In this document: positions 9,309-18,877 of the stretch, piece by piece | Layout: each line of letters opens with the position of its first letter | How positions within the stretch are numbered: the stretch's first letter is position 1 | Source of the DNA: Pseudanabaena cinerea FACHB-1277 | GTDB lineage: Bacteria > Cyanobacteriota > Cyanobacteriia > Pseudanabaenales > Pseudanabaenaceae | Assembly (NCBI RefSeq): GCF_014696345.1 | Contig: NZ_JACJPY010000004.1 | Span: 23,517 to 87,516 of the forward strand | Length of the DNA: 64,000 nt | Direction: 5' to 3' | Notes under the pieces: model-generated | Told to the model about the DNA's origin: nothing | The model's database searches: none | Seen by the model: the letters and a program-made list of their open reading frames with translations, nothing else | Made by a program: the position numbers and the translations under genes

Positions 9309-10478
9309 TTGCTCACCCTAAGTCTCAACCCTATGTTTACCGAAGTTCAAATCGAGAACTATAAGTCTATCCAAAGTCTTAAGATAAATTTGGGTCGGGT
9401 AAATGTGTTTATTGGTGAGAATGGTTGCGGAAAGACAAATATTTTAGAAGCGATCGCTTTAGCTGCTGCTGCTGCTGCCGACAAGTTAGATAACGAGTTT
9501 TTAGTCCCTAGAGGGATTAGAGTTACTGAACCAGAATTTATGCGATCGGCTTTTGATAAAGAGAATGTTATAAAAGAGATCAAAATAAACCTACGAAAAG
9601 GTGATCAATTTGGGTTGAGCTTTGCAATACAAAATAAAAACAAAGATTATTCTCCTTGGGAATATATTTTGCGTGAAGTACCTGATCAACTTAATGAAGT
9701 TCAGGCGGATATTGAGATTGTAAATCTATTAAAGAATGATGAGTTAATTCCTGATGAAATTTCATTTCGTTTACATCAAATATTTCATGCCTTGTCTACT
9801 CGGTCAAAAGAAAGATTAAAATTTCTAAAGGATTTTGTTATTTTCTTTCCTGAAAATTCTGCTTTGCGTAATTTTGAAGAAGAAGGACAAGTTCAACCAT
9901 TAGGTACAAAGGGAGAAGGATTACTGAAGCTGTTAAGAGTTTTAAGTAATACTCCAGAAAGAATCAATGAGATTAAACAAAGACTTGAATTTATTGATTG
10001 GTTTGATGATTTCAAAATACATCAAGATTCCGATATAGAAAGAACTATTCAAATTAAAGATAGGTATTTAGACAAAGATTTACCTTACTTTAATCAAAGA
10101 AGCTCTAATGAAGGCTTTTTATTTTTGATGTTTTACTTTGCTTTGTTTGTTAGTGACGATACACCTAAATTCTTTGCAATTGACAACATTGAAAATGCAC
10201 TAAACCCCAAACTATGCACAAGACTAATTCAAGAATTAGTAGAACTTGCAAAAAAACATGATAAACAAGTTATATTCACAACACATAATCCTGCTATCTT
10301 AGATGGTCTGGATTTGAACGATGATGAGCAGCGTCTTTTTGTAATTTATCGAAATATGGAAGGTCATACTCAAGCTAGGCGCATAGCTCCTTTAGATCCT
10401 TTAGATGATGGTGAGATTGTGCCTCTTTCAGAGGCTTTTATAAATGGTTACATTGGCGGATTACCGAAAAATTTTTAA
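9309..10478 (+). CDS. AAA family ATPase (OLD/AAA15-like)
   Basis: IENYKSIQSLKINLGRVNVFIGENGCGKTNILEAIALA Walker A; FFAIDNIENALNPKL Walker B-like; TTHNPAILDGL switch region. Confidence 0.9.
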   Translation: MLTLSLNPMFTEVQIENYKSIQSLKINLGRVNVFIGENGCGKTNILEAIALAAAAAADKLDNEFLVPRGIRVTEPEFMRSAFDKENVIKEIKINLRKGDQFGLSFAIQNKNKDYSPWEYILREVPDQLNEVQADIEIVNLLKNDELIPDEISFRLHQIFHALSTRSKERLKFLKDFVIFFPENSALRNFEEEGQVQPLGTKGEGLLKLLRVLSNTPERINEIKQRLEFIDWFDDFKIHQDSDIERTIQIKDRYLDKDLPYFNQRSSNEGFLFLMFYFALFVSDDTPKFFAIDNIENALNPKLCTRLIQELVELAKKHDKQVIFTTHNPAILDGLDLNDDEQRLFVIYRNMEGHTQARRIAPLDPLDDGEIVPLSEAFINGYIGGLPKNF

Positions 10479-10479
10479 T

Positions 10480-11106
10480 ATGTACACATTTGGAGCAATT
10501 GTAGAAGGAATAACCGATTTTCCTATCATTAATAGTATTTTGATAGGATATTTTAATGACAGTACAATTGATATTAACCTGATTAGCCCTATAAGCTTTA
10601 AAGCGTCATCTAATTACGATAAAGTATTCAAAAGCTGTAAGCCAGAAAAATTAAAGCGAGCTTTTCTAGCTAACAAGTATATTATTATTCATGTCGATAC
10701 TGATGTGTCTGAAAGCTTTGGTGTTTCTCATAGTGAAGATGACAAACCACTTTCTCCACAACAATTGATTGATAAAGTAATAGGCAAATTTAAACAGAAG
10801 ATGGGAGAAGAATTTTATAGTCAGTATGGACATCGAATTATTTTTGCGATCGCAGTCCATTCAATAGAGTGCTGGCTATTTCCGTTATTAGCCTCTAACG
10901 ATAAAAGTGAAGAAATAGAAAACTGTTGTCAAATTTTGGAAAAAACTGTTCCCAGCTTTAGAAAAAAATACGATTATTATCAAGAAATTACTGAGAGATA
11001 TCGCAATCACGATGATTTATTGAATCTCTATCCCAAAAATCCTAGCTTGAAGATGTTTATTGAACAACTTGCAGACAAAAATATTGAAATTTCTGAAGAA
11101 TCATGA
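10480..11106 (+). CDS. TOPRIM/DUF4276-like partner of the AAA ATPase
   Basis: FGAIVEGITDFPIINSIL (TOPRIM Glu region), IIIHVDTDVSE (DxD), HSIECWLFPLL. ATG at 10480 lies 1 bp after the ATPase stop. Confidence 0.72.
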   Translation: MYTFGAIVEGITDFPIINSILIGYFNDSTIDINLISPISFKASSNYDKVFKSCKPEKLKRAFLANKYIIIHVDTDVSESFGVSHSEDDKPLSPQQLIDKVIGKFKQKMGEEFYSQYGHRIIFAIAVHSIECWLFPLLASNDKSEEIENCCQILEKTVPSFRKKYDYYQEITERYRNHDDLLNLYPKNPSLKMFIEQLADKNIEISEES

Positions 11107-11430
11107 CTTAACGAAAGGGAGAAGTTGATAGGTTTCGCTCTCGTAGAGGATGTAAATACCTAAAGCAATTAAGACAAAAGGCACGATCGCATCACTGTAT
11201 TGTGTCAAGAATTTAGCGATCGCAGGATGACTAATGATACTTTTAGCGGCATAACACCAAACTGTAATCAGAACAAAAAAAGTAGCAAGCGTAATTGAGC
11301 GACTAGCGGCATTACTACTCGCAAATAGAGGAATATAAATACCAATATTATCGCCACCATTGGCAAAGGTGACAGCCGCCACATGATAAGTCTGCTTTGA
11401 ATCTAAGGTATCCTCAAGACCTATTAGCAG
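11101..11430 (-). pseudogene. C-terminal fragment of CadD-family cadmium resistance transporter
   Basis: YHVAAVTFANGGDNIGIYIPLFAS is characteristic of CadD-family proteins; N-terminal TM half missing. Confidence 0.65.
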
Positions 11431-11489
11431 TTCAACAGGCACAATATCACTACTTTTATACGGGCAATAAATCAGGTTTAACTTCCATT

Positions 11490-11936
11490 TTAGCAATCAC
11501 GATTTGATTTTATGCCATTGGGGAGCGTGGTTTTACATAGCTTTGCCTTGACTAATTGTGATTCTGAAATGTTGGCACTAGTGAGATCAGCTTCCGTTAG
11601 ATCGGCTTTGTCGAGAATTGCGTCAGAGAAATTGGTTAATAAAAACTTGGTGCGGCGGAGTTTGGTATAGCTCAGGTTCGCTTGGGTGAGGTTGGCACGG
11701 CTGAGGTTAGAAAAGGTGATGCTTGCACCCATGAGGTTGGCTTGACTGAGATCGGCTGCTAGTAGGTAAGTATAGTCGAGTCGAGCCACTGGCAAATATG
11801 CTCCTGTGAGGTCACAGGACTGACAGCTTTTGGTGGTTTGCAATTCTAAAATTTGACTTTGATTGGCTGACCATGCGGGACTAGGAAAGAGAAATAAAAC
11901 CAGCAGGGCGATCGCCAAAAAAATACGATATTTCAT
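11490..11936 (-). CDS. pentapeptide repeat-containing exported protein
   Basis: Signal peptide followed by A(D/N)LxxA repeats (LAADLSQANLMGASITFSNLSRANLTQANL). Confidence 0.85.
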   Translation of the reverse strand: MKYRIFLAIALLVLFLFPSPAWSANQSQILELQTTKSCQSCDLTGAYLPVARLDYTYLLAADLSQANLMGASITFSNLSRANLTQANLSYTKLRRTKFLLTNFSDAILDKADLTEADLTSANISESQLVKAKLCKTTLPNGIKSNRDC

Positions 11937-11992
11937 ACAGCAATCTGGGTTAACTTATGGGACTTGATATCTCAATTTTGATTTTATCAAGC

Positions 11993-12021
11993 AAAAGGGC
12001 ATCGCTTAGCGATGCCCTTTT
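11993..12021. terminator. hairpin terminator
   Basis: AAAAGGGCATCGCTTAGCGATGCCCTTTT. Confidence 0.7.
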
Positions 12022-12038
12022 GCCTATTTATTTGGTTT

Positions 12039-14918
12039 TTATTTAGGCACTACGGACACGATTAATAAATTATCGGGTTTTAATAGCTCTTGGGCAGCGC
12101 GGTTGACCTGCTCTAAGGTCACAGCTTGAATCCGTTCGGGAAACTTATAAAAGTCGCCAACGGGCAGACCGTAAATTTCATCGCTGAGTAAGGAACTAGC
12201 GATACTATCAGGATCGGCAAAATCGGTAGCAAAGCTGTTAATCAGGCTCTTTTTGGCAAAGGCAAACTCTGATTCGGTAATTCCCTTCTCTTTGACATTC
12301 CGTAATAGTGCCACTGTTGCAGCGATCGCCTTATCGCGATCCTTGCCACTGGTTTGCATCTGCACGATAAATGCCCCTTGGGGAGGGCGACCCGCTTGGA
12401 AGAAACTGTAGATGCCATAGGTGAGACCGAGGCGATCGCGTATTTCTGTACCAAGGCGACTGGCGAGAGTGTCGCCACCAAGGACTTGGTTTAATAGCAG
12501 GGCAGGATAATATTGGCGATCAGCTCTAGCAATACTCGGATGACCCATGATCGTAATTGCCTGGGTTTTACCCGCTAGGGCGGATTGTTTTTCCTTAGTG
12601 GCGGCAAAATTCACCATTTTCGGGAAATTAAATTGGGGTGGCTTGCCCTGAGCTTGCCAACTGCCAAGTTTTTCTTCCAGTAAGGCTTTGACCTTGGCTG
12701 GCTCAAAATCGCCCATGATCGTGAGAATCATGGTATCGGGGCGATAGTAGGTTTTATAGAAGTTGATTAAATCCTCACGGGTCAGCGACTTAAGGGAATC
12801 TTCTGTCCGCATGGCATTGAAGGGATGTCCTGCGGGATAGATCGTAGATTGGAAGATGCGTCTAGCAAGGGAGCTAGGGTTATCTAGTTCCGATTTTAAA
12901 GATTGCAAATTGCGCTGGAGGTTGAGATCAAATTCTTTGGCGGGAAATGTGGCGTTTTGCAGTAAATCTGCCATTTGATCGATCACAATTGGTAGATCAT
13001 CGGACAGGGATACGCCAGATATACCCACACTCTCCCGTCCTGCGGAAAAGCCTAAGCCTGCGCCCCGATCCTCTAGACGCGCCGCTAGGGTGAGGGCATC
13101 TTTGGTGGTTGTGCCGTTGGTAATATTTTGGGCAGTGATACTGGCTAACCCAGCTTTGTCGGGTTGATCGAAGCCTGAACCTGCATTCAGTTCACCGACT
13201 AGGGTAATTGTGGGGGTGCTGCGATCGCTGAGTAGCAAGACCTTAATACCATTACTCAAGGTGAAGCGATCAGGCTTTACTTGAGGAGGAACAAGGGCTT
13301 GGGCGGTCAAGGCACTGGGGGGCAGATATTGGGCAACTTCGGCAGGATCGACGGGCTTGCTAGGGGTAAAGGTGGTTTCGGCATGGGCATTGCTGGGGGT
13401 TGTGCCAGCATTGGCGGTAATCACCGATGGCTCAAAGTAACCAACTACACGCCGATCGCTTTGTAAATATTTCTGAGCAACGCGCTGCACATCGGCGATC
13501 GTCACCTTTGCCACCGCTTGCAAATAGCGATCGCTATAGCGATAGTCTTGGGCAACGGTTTGGTTATATCCTATTTGGATTGCTTGTGAGCTAATATCCC
13601 GATTGCCCAAAATGTAACTGGAACGCATATTAATTTTGGCGCGATCGAGTTCTGCTTGGGTGACAGGCTGAGTCTGAATCTTCGCAATTTCTTGCAGGAT
13701 GAGTCGATCTAGCTCATCAAGGGATTTGCCCTCGGTCGGGGTGGCGCTGACAAAATACCAACCAGTACCAATCATTGAGGACAAACTGCCGCTTACACCT
13801 GTTGCCAAGCCAGTTTCGACTAAAGACTGATTGAAGCGAGAACTGCGCCCTGCGGTCAAAATGCTGTCCATCACCTCCAGAGCTGGCACATCAGGATCGT
13901 TAATCTTGGGCAAGTTGGGATAGACCGCTTGCAAAAATGGCACACTACCTGGCTCTTTGAGGCGAATGGGTTCTTTAGTAGATTTCGGCTCTGGTCTAGG
14001 GGGCTTGCGGCTTTGTGCCTCGGCAGTGATCAAGGTTTTGGGCTTAGCGGGAGCAGCGATCGCCCCGAAAATTTCTTTAACTTTTTTCAGGGTTGCTGCC
14101 GTTTCAAAGTTACCAACAATTACCAAAGTGGCATTGTCGGGACGATAAAAGGTGCGGTAATAGTTTTGAATATCCTCAACGGTGTAATTTTCCACATCAG
14201 GGCGATAGCCGATGACGGGCCAGCCGTAACTATTGTCAGGGTATGCCGCTAACATCACTTCTCGATAGAGGCGCGTGCCTGGGCTATTGTTGCCGCCATC
14301 TAGCTCTGATAAAACAACGGTGCGCTCACTCTTGAGTTCGTTTTCCCCTGCCACCGTGTTTACCATGCGATCCGCCTCTAGCATCAGCATTGCCTCTAGC
14401 TTGTCACTGGCAACTGTGCCGAAATAGGCGGTCATGTCATAGCTGGTAAAAGCATTGGAATTACTGCCAAGGGCGCTAAATAGGCGACCAAATTGAATCG
14501 GGCGATCGCTTGTGCCTTTAAACAGCAAATGTTCGAGTTGGTGGGAAATACCTGTGATGCCTGCCGCCTCATTGCGAGAGCCGACCCGATACCAGATCTG
14601 CGCCGTCACCACAGGGGCAGTATTAACCTCCTTAGTCAATACCGTCAGCCCATTATCTAGCACAGTTTTAACCACATTGCCCGTAAGGGCATCGGGCGCT
14701 ATGGGTACATTGGGTACGGCTTTGGCAATTGGGCTAGTTGACTCGGCTAATGCCCGATCGCTCAAGGGCAAAGAAGGCAAAAAGTTTGTCTGCCAAGGCA
14801 GGCTCAAAGGCATACTGAGGGGTATATGGCTAAAGATTACCACGGCGATCGCGGCGGCAACCCCACGGATCAATCCACGACTCAAAAAGGACAGCATAAG
14901 CTCACGATTCTTGATCAC
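12039..14918 (-). CDS. M16 family zinc metallopeptidase, two-domain
   Basis: HQLEHLLFKG zinc motif (HxxEH); second M16-like half; signal peptide. Confidence 0.93.
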   Translation of the reverse strand: MIKNRELMLSFLSRGLIRGVAAAIAVVIFSHIPLSMPLSLPWQTNFLPSLPLSDRALAESTSPIAKAVPNVPIAPDALTGNVVKTVLDNGLTVLTKEVNTAPVVTAQIWYRVGSRNEAAGITGISHQLEHLLFKGTSDRPIQFGRLFSALGSNSNAFTSYDMTAYFGTVASDKLEAMLMLEADRMVNTVAGENELKSERTVVLSELDGGNNSPGTRLYREVMLAAYPDNSYGWPVIGYRPDVENYTVEDIQNYYRTFYRPDNATLVIVGNFETAATLKKVKEIFGAIAAPAKPKTLITAEAQSRKPPRPEPKSTKEPIRLKEPGSVPFLQAVYPNLPKINDPDVPALEVMDSILTAGRSSRFNQSLVETGLATGVSGSLSSMIGTGWYFVSATPTEGKSLDELDRLILQEIAKIQTQPVTQAELDRAKINMRSSYILGNRDISSQAIQIGYNQTVAQDYRYSDRYLQAVAKVTIADVQRVAQKYLQSDRRVVGYFEPSVITANAGTTPSNAHAETTFTPSKPVDPAEVAQYLPPSALTAQALVPPQVKPDRFTLSNGIKVLLLSDRSTPTITLVGELNAGSGFDQPDKAGLASITAQNITNGTTTKDALTLAARLEDRGAGLGFSAGRESVGISGVSLSDDLPIVIDQMADLLQNATFPAKEFDLNLQRNLQSLKSELDNPSSLARRIFQSTIYPAGHPFNAMRTEDSLKSLTREDLINFYKTYYRPDTMILTIMGDFEPAKVKALLEEKLGSWQAQGKPPQFNFPKMVNFAATKEKQSALAGKTQAITIMGHPSIARADRQYYPALLLNQVLGGDTLASRLGTEIRDRLGLTYGIYSFFQAGRPPQGAFIVQMQTSGKDRDKAIAATVALLRNVKEKGITESEFAFAKKSLINSFATDFADPDSIASSLLSDEIYGLPVGDFYKFPERIQAVTLEQVNRAAQELLKPDNLLIVSVVPK

Positions 14919-14968
14919 AAAATACAGTTAAAAATACAGTTAACATTATAGGCAGTTGTTCTTAGTAC

Positions 14969-14975
14969 TACGGTA
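14969..14975 (+). promoter_or_regulatory. TACGGTA motif in M16/ubiD intergenic region
   Basis: CTACGGTAAATAC 13-mer identical to the one upstream of cysA. Confidence 0.3.
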
Positions 14976-15050
14976 AATACCTTTAGAAATTGGCATAGGA
15001 TACAATATTTGAGCAACTCTTGATTCAATGCCTTAGCTTGATTTATTTCT

Positions 15051-16565
15051 ATGTCCCGTGATCTGCGCTCATTTATTGCCCTCCTCGAAGAACGTCAACA
15101 ACTCCATCGCGTCAAAGCCCTAGTCGATCCCGAATTAGAAATTGCGGAGATTAGTAATCGCTTATTGCAGTCAGGCGGTCCTGCCCTATTATTTGAGAAT
15201 GTGAAAGGCTACCAAACCCCTGTGGCGGTGAACCTGTTAGGCACGGTGGAACGGGTCTGCTGGGCAATGGGAATGCGCGAGCAATCGGAATTGGAAGTAC
15301 TGGGCGTAAAATTGGGCAAGTTGCAAAGCCCAAAACCACCAAAAAAGCTTTCGCAGGCGATCGATTTTGGCAAAATTCTATTTGATGTGGTCAAGTCACG
15401 TCCGCAAAAAATGCTCTTCAATCCGCCCTGTCAAGAGGTGGTGCTAAATGGCGATGCGGTCGATCTTGATCAAATTCCGATCCTGCGCCCCTATCCCAAG
15501 GATGGCGGACGGGCTGTGACTCTGGCATTGGTAATTACTAAGGATGTGGAAAATGGCATTCCCAATGTGGGGGTTTATCGGTTGCAGCAACAGTCCAAAA
15601 ATACGATGACGGTGCAGTGGCTATCGGTGCGCGGTGGCGCGAGACATTTACGCAAGGCGGCAGAGGCGGGGAAGAAGTTAGAAATTGCGATCGCGATCGG
15701 GGTTGACCCTGTACTAATTATGGCGGCGGCGACCCCAATTCCTGTGGATTTATCAGAATGGATTTTTGCAGGACTCTATGGCAACGCGGGAGTGCAACTT
15801 ACCAAGTGCAAGACCCTTGATCTAGAAGTGCCAGCGATGGCAGAATATATTCTCGAAGGTACAATTACCCCAGGCGAAGTCGCCACTGACGGACCTTTTG
15901 GCGATCATATGGGCTATTACGGCGGCATTAATGATCAAGCGCCATTACTAAGATTCCATTGCATGACACATCGCAAAGATCCCATCTATTTGACCACCTT
16001 TAGTGGCTTGCCTCCCAAGGAGGAAGCAATGATGGCGATCGCCCTCAATCGTATTTATACGCCGATTCTGCGGCAACAGGTTTCGGAGATTACCGACTTC
16101 TTTTTACCAATGGAAGCCCTATCTTACAAAGCAGCAATTATTTCCATTAAGAAGGCATATCCAGGTCAGGCAAGGCGGGCGGCGTTGGCTTTTTGGAGTG
16201 CGTTACCGCAATTCACCTATACTAAGTTTGTGATTGTGGTTGACCATACGATTAATATCCGCGATCCGCGCATGGTGGTCTGGGCGCTCAGTTCTAAGGT
16301 AGACCCTAGCCGCGATGTCTTTATTCTCCCCGATAATCCCTTTGACTCCCTAGACTTTGCCTGTGAGAAGGAAGGTCTGGGCGGCAGAATGGGCATTGAT
16401 GCTACCACGAAAATCTATCCTGAAACCGATCGCGATTGGGGAGATCCTTTAGAGAGCGATCCTGAGATTGCCGATATGGTGACAAGGCGGTGGGCAGAAT
16501 ATGGCTTAGCGGATTTAAAGATGGATAGTGCTAATCCCAATCTATTCGGCTATGACATCCATTAA
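15051..16565 (+). CDS. UbiD family decarboxylase
   Basis: 504 aa; GDHMGYYGGINDQAP, EGTITPGEVATDGPFGDHMG. Confidence 0.93.
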   Translation: MSRDLRSFIALLEERQQLHRVKALVDPELEIAEISNRLLQSGGPALLFENVKGYQTPVAVNLLGTVERVCWAMGMREQSELEVLGVKLGKLQSPKPPKKLSQAIDFGKILFDVVKSRPQKMLFNPPCQEVVLNGDAVDLDQIPILRPYPKDGGRAVTLALVITKDVENGIPNVGVYRLQQQSKNTMTVQWLSVRGGARHLRKAAEAGKKLEIAIAIGVDPVLIMAAATPIPVDLSEWIFAGLYGNAGVQLTKCKTLDLEVPAMAEYILEGTITPGEVATDGPFGDHMGYYGGINDQAPLLRFHCMTHRKDPIYLTTFSGLPPKEEAMMAIALNRIYTPILRQQVSEITDFFLPMEALSYKAAIISIKKAYPGQARRAALAFWSALPQFTYTKFVIVVDHTINIRDPRMVVWALSSKVDPSRDVFILPDNPFDSLDFACEKEGLGGRMGIDATTKIYPETDRDWGDPLESDPEIADMVTRRWAEYGLADLKMDSANPNLFGYDIH

Positions 16566-18374
16566 TAAGGCAAGATTGTCGCTTCCATAGCCTTTGATCA
16601 TGATGGTACTCTTCGCAAATAGTTCTAGAATCGCTTGACAGTTGACTTTTAAGACATCTTGGCTCACCCATTGCCGCGCCAGATTTGCAACAATCCGTTC
16701 TAAAAATAGATGTCTTTGGATTATCTGAAACTCTTCTGGCGATTCGGATTGTACAAGATGGTGACTGCTAACCAATCCCGATTGGGATAGGCGTTGAGTG
16801 GCAATCAGATCGTTCATATTTTGGCAAAATTCTTGAATAAATCGATTGGAAATATATTTCCGCACCACTGGCTCTAGGGTGTAATGATTTTGGGACGTGA
16901 TTTCTAAATCATCGGTCGATCGCTCCATCACCACGATGTCAGAGGGATCAACCACCTGCAAAAGCGATCGCCGCCGCAGAGACTCCAAAGCATTAATTGT
17001 GGAAGAGTGGGGATTTTCGGCACATAACCAGTTGCTCAGTTGCTGTTGGGTGACAGGGCGCGAGGCGATCGCCAACCAATAGATAATCTCCAATTCCGCC
17101 TTTGCCAAACTTTGACATTGCTCATCTAACAACTGACTGAGGGCATCATCAATCACAAGGGTGCTAAGCCTCAGAAAGTCAGCAATATTGCCGTTAAACT
17201 GTTCGCGCACAATATTGGCGACAATTTGCAGGGCAAAGGGATGTCCTTGATAATGTTGGGCGAGATCGCTTAGTTGCGGTGTATTGGCAGCAAAACCCCT
17301 AGCGATCAAAAGTTTACTAGCGGCCTGCATAGTTAGTCCCTTTAGGCGAAGGATGCGATAGATAGGAGCCGTCAACCTTTCCTTTTCCACAATTTCGATG
17401 GGCATCTCTCGACTGATCACAATGCAGCTACTTTGATGATCATTTGTGCCTAGTTGCCTTAGCAATTCGCTATAGTCGCTATATTCTTTTTGATATATGC
17501 CTGTCCGCGTACTGTCTAGCAGCACTTCCCAATCATCAAGAATTAATAAACAACGTTGCGATCGCAAAAGCGAAATTAATTGACTAATGCCGCGATCAAT
17601 ATTGTTCATAGGAGTGATCCTATGGTCACTAATTTCTGATATCAGATCACTCAATAATTCCTGAATTGGGGGTGCGTGACGCAGCGATCGCCAAACAATA
17701 TTGGAGAAAGCATTTGGATCGATGGGATCATTAGAACTCTTCGGCTCCAAGCAGGGCAGCTTTTTTTGAATCTCTTCAATAAATTTGTGGGCAAGGGACT
17801 TTTTGCCCACACCGCCAATACCGATAATTGCCACCACCCGACTTCGATCAGTCAAAATCCATTTTTCTAACTGCCTTAGTTGGTCTTCGCGCCCATAAAA
17901 TTCCAAGAGCTTAGGCAACTCTCCATGAGCAAGCAGCATTGGTGATGACTGTGTTGACTGTTGCTGCTGTTCGCGGGAGGGCGGTTCTGAAATCGGGGTG
18001 GCAGGTTGTTGATTTTTTGTATCCTCTGGGTTAGGTACACCAATTTGATTGCCAATTTGATGAATATCTTTGTTCTTATTTTCCATTAGCAAGAAAATAT
18101 AGCTCCAAATATTGGAACGACCCAAACGATCTGCCGATGTGACTATGCCTAGATCTTGAAAAACAATGCCCAACTTTTTCCAGAATTTGGGCGATCGGTT
18201 AGTTTTGAGATAGCCAAGCGTACATGAATTATGCAGTGCGTACCTTCTATAGGTTGCCTCGACTGTCAATCCTTCCAAAGATCCCTTTAACAATTGCTTA
18301 TCTAGATGATCAAGTTTTACCCCACAGCGATCGCACTTACTGATAATGAGTTCGACTATCCCTTCTGTATCCAT
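16542..18374 (-). CDS. NB-ARC/STAND NTPase without C-terminal repeats
   Basis: N-terminal domain typical of cyanobacterial NB-ARC proteins, P-loop-like IIGIGGVGKKSLAHK, Walker B RCLLILDDWEVLL, winged-helix region; ends before any WD40/TPR region; overlaps ubiD by 24 bp. Confidence 0.85.
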   Translation of the reverse strand: MDTEGIVELIISKCDRCGVKLDHLDKQLLKGSLEGLTVEATYRRYALHNSCTLGYLKTNRSPKFWKKLGIVFQDLGIVTSADRLGRSNIWSYIFLLMENKNKDIHQIGNQIGVPNPEDTKNQQPATPISEPPSREQQQQSTQSSPMLLAHGELPKLLEFYGREDQLRQLEKWILTDRSRVVAIIGIGGVGKKSLAHKFIEEIQKKLPCLEPKSSNDPIDPNAFSNIVWRSLRHAPPIQELLSDLISEISDHRITPMNNIDRGISQLISLLRSQRCLLILDDWEVLLDSTRTGIYQKEYSDYSELLRQLGTNDHQSSCIVISREMPIEIVEKERLTAPIYRILRLKGLTMQAASKLLIARGFAANTPQLSDLAQHYQGHPFALQIVANIVREQFNGNIADFLRLSTLVIDDALSQLLDEQCQSLAKAELEIIYWLAIASRPVTQQQLSNWLCAENPHSSTINALESLRRRSLLQVVDPSDIVVMERSTDDLEITSQNHYTLEPVVRKYISNRFIQEFCQNMNDLIATQRLSQSGLVSSHHLVQSESPEEFQIIQRHLFLERIVANLARQWVSQDVLKVNCQAILELFAKSTIMIKGYGSDNLALLMDVIAE

Positions 18375-18815
18375 TAATCCACACAGTTTTTTAATTAATT
18401 AGCCAGTAACATGAATAGGGTTTACCTAAACTGATGGATTCTAATTTATCACTGCATGATGTCAAAAGGGGATCAAAATACTTTAAATATTTATCATGTT
18501 CCTACTTAATATATGAATTATATAAACTTAGTTTACATAATTCATATACCGCTACAAACCCACCTACCCCAATTCATAGAAGCAGTGCCACACTTTAATG
18601 AATTAAAACTTAAATTCAGCAACATAGGGCAACCCATAGACTTGAAACCCCGACAGTTTTTTGAAAACGCTGCAAAGTGTCGCTTCCAGAAAATTTTCTC
18701 TGCACCCATCAAAGCCTCAATAGGCTGTAAGGAGTAGGGGCAGTTCATGGATTATGCTTACAATGAGGGTTGTAATCCATTTTGCACCCCGCCCTAAACC
18801 TGTGCAATTAAAACT

Positions 18816-18856
18816 AAAAAGTGCTGGAATGGGCTTTGCCCTTTCCAGCACTTTTT
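18816..18856. terminator. terminator hairpin
   Basis: AAAAAGTGCTGGAATGGGCTTTGCCCTTTCCAGCACTTTTT. Confidence 0.8.
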
Positions 18857-18877
18857 GGTTTTGATAAATTTTTATTC

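Noticed and set aside
10444-10479. Upstream ATG (10444) as start of the TOPRIM-like protein
   Set aside because: It would overlap the end of the ATPase; ATG at 10480 immediately after the ATPase stop gives the conserved MYTFGAIVEG start.
13929-14931. Plus-strand ORFs opposite the M16 peptidase
   Set aside because: Antisense shadow ORFs; no recognisable domains, and the opposite strand encodes a coherent peptidase.
18513-18748. Short overlapping ORFs upstream of the cax terminator
   Set aside because: They lie in an intergenic repeat and are not coding-like.
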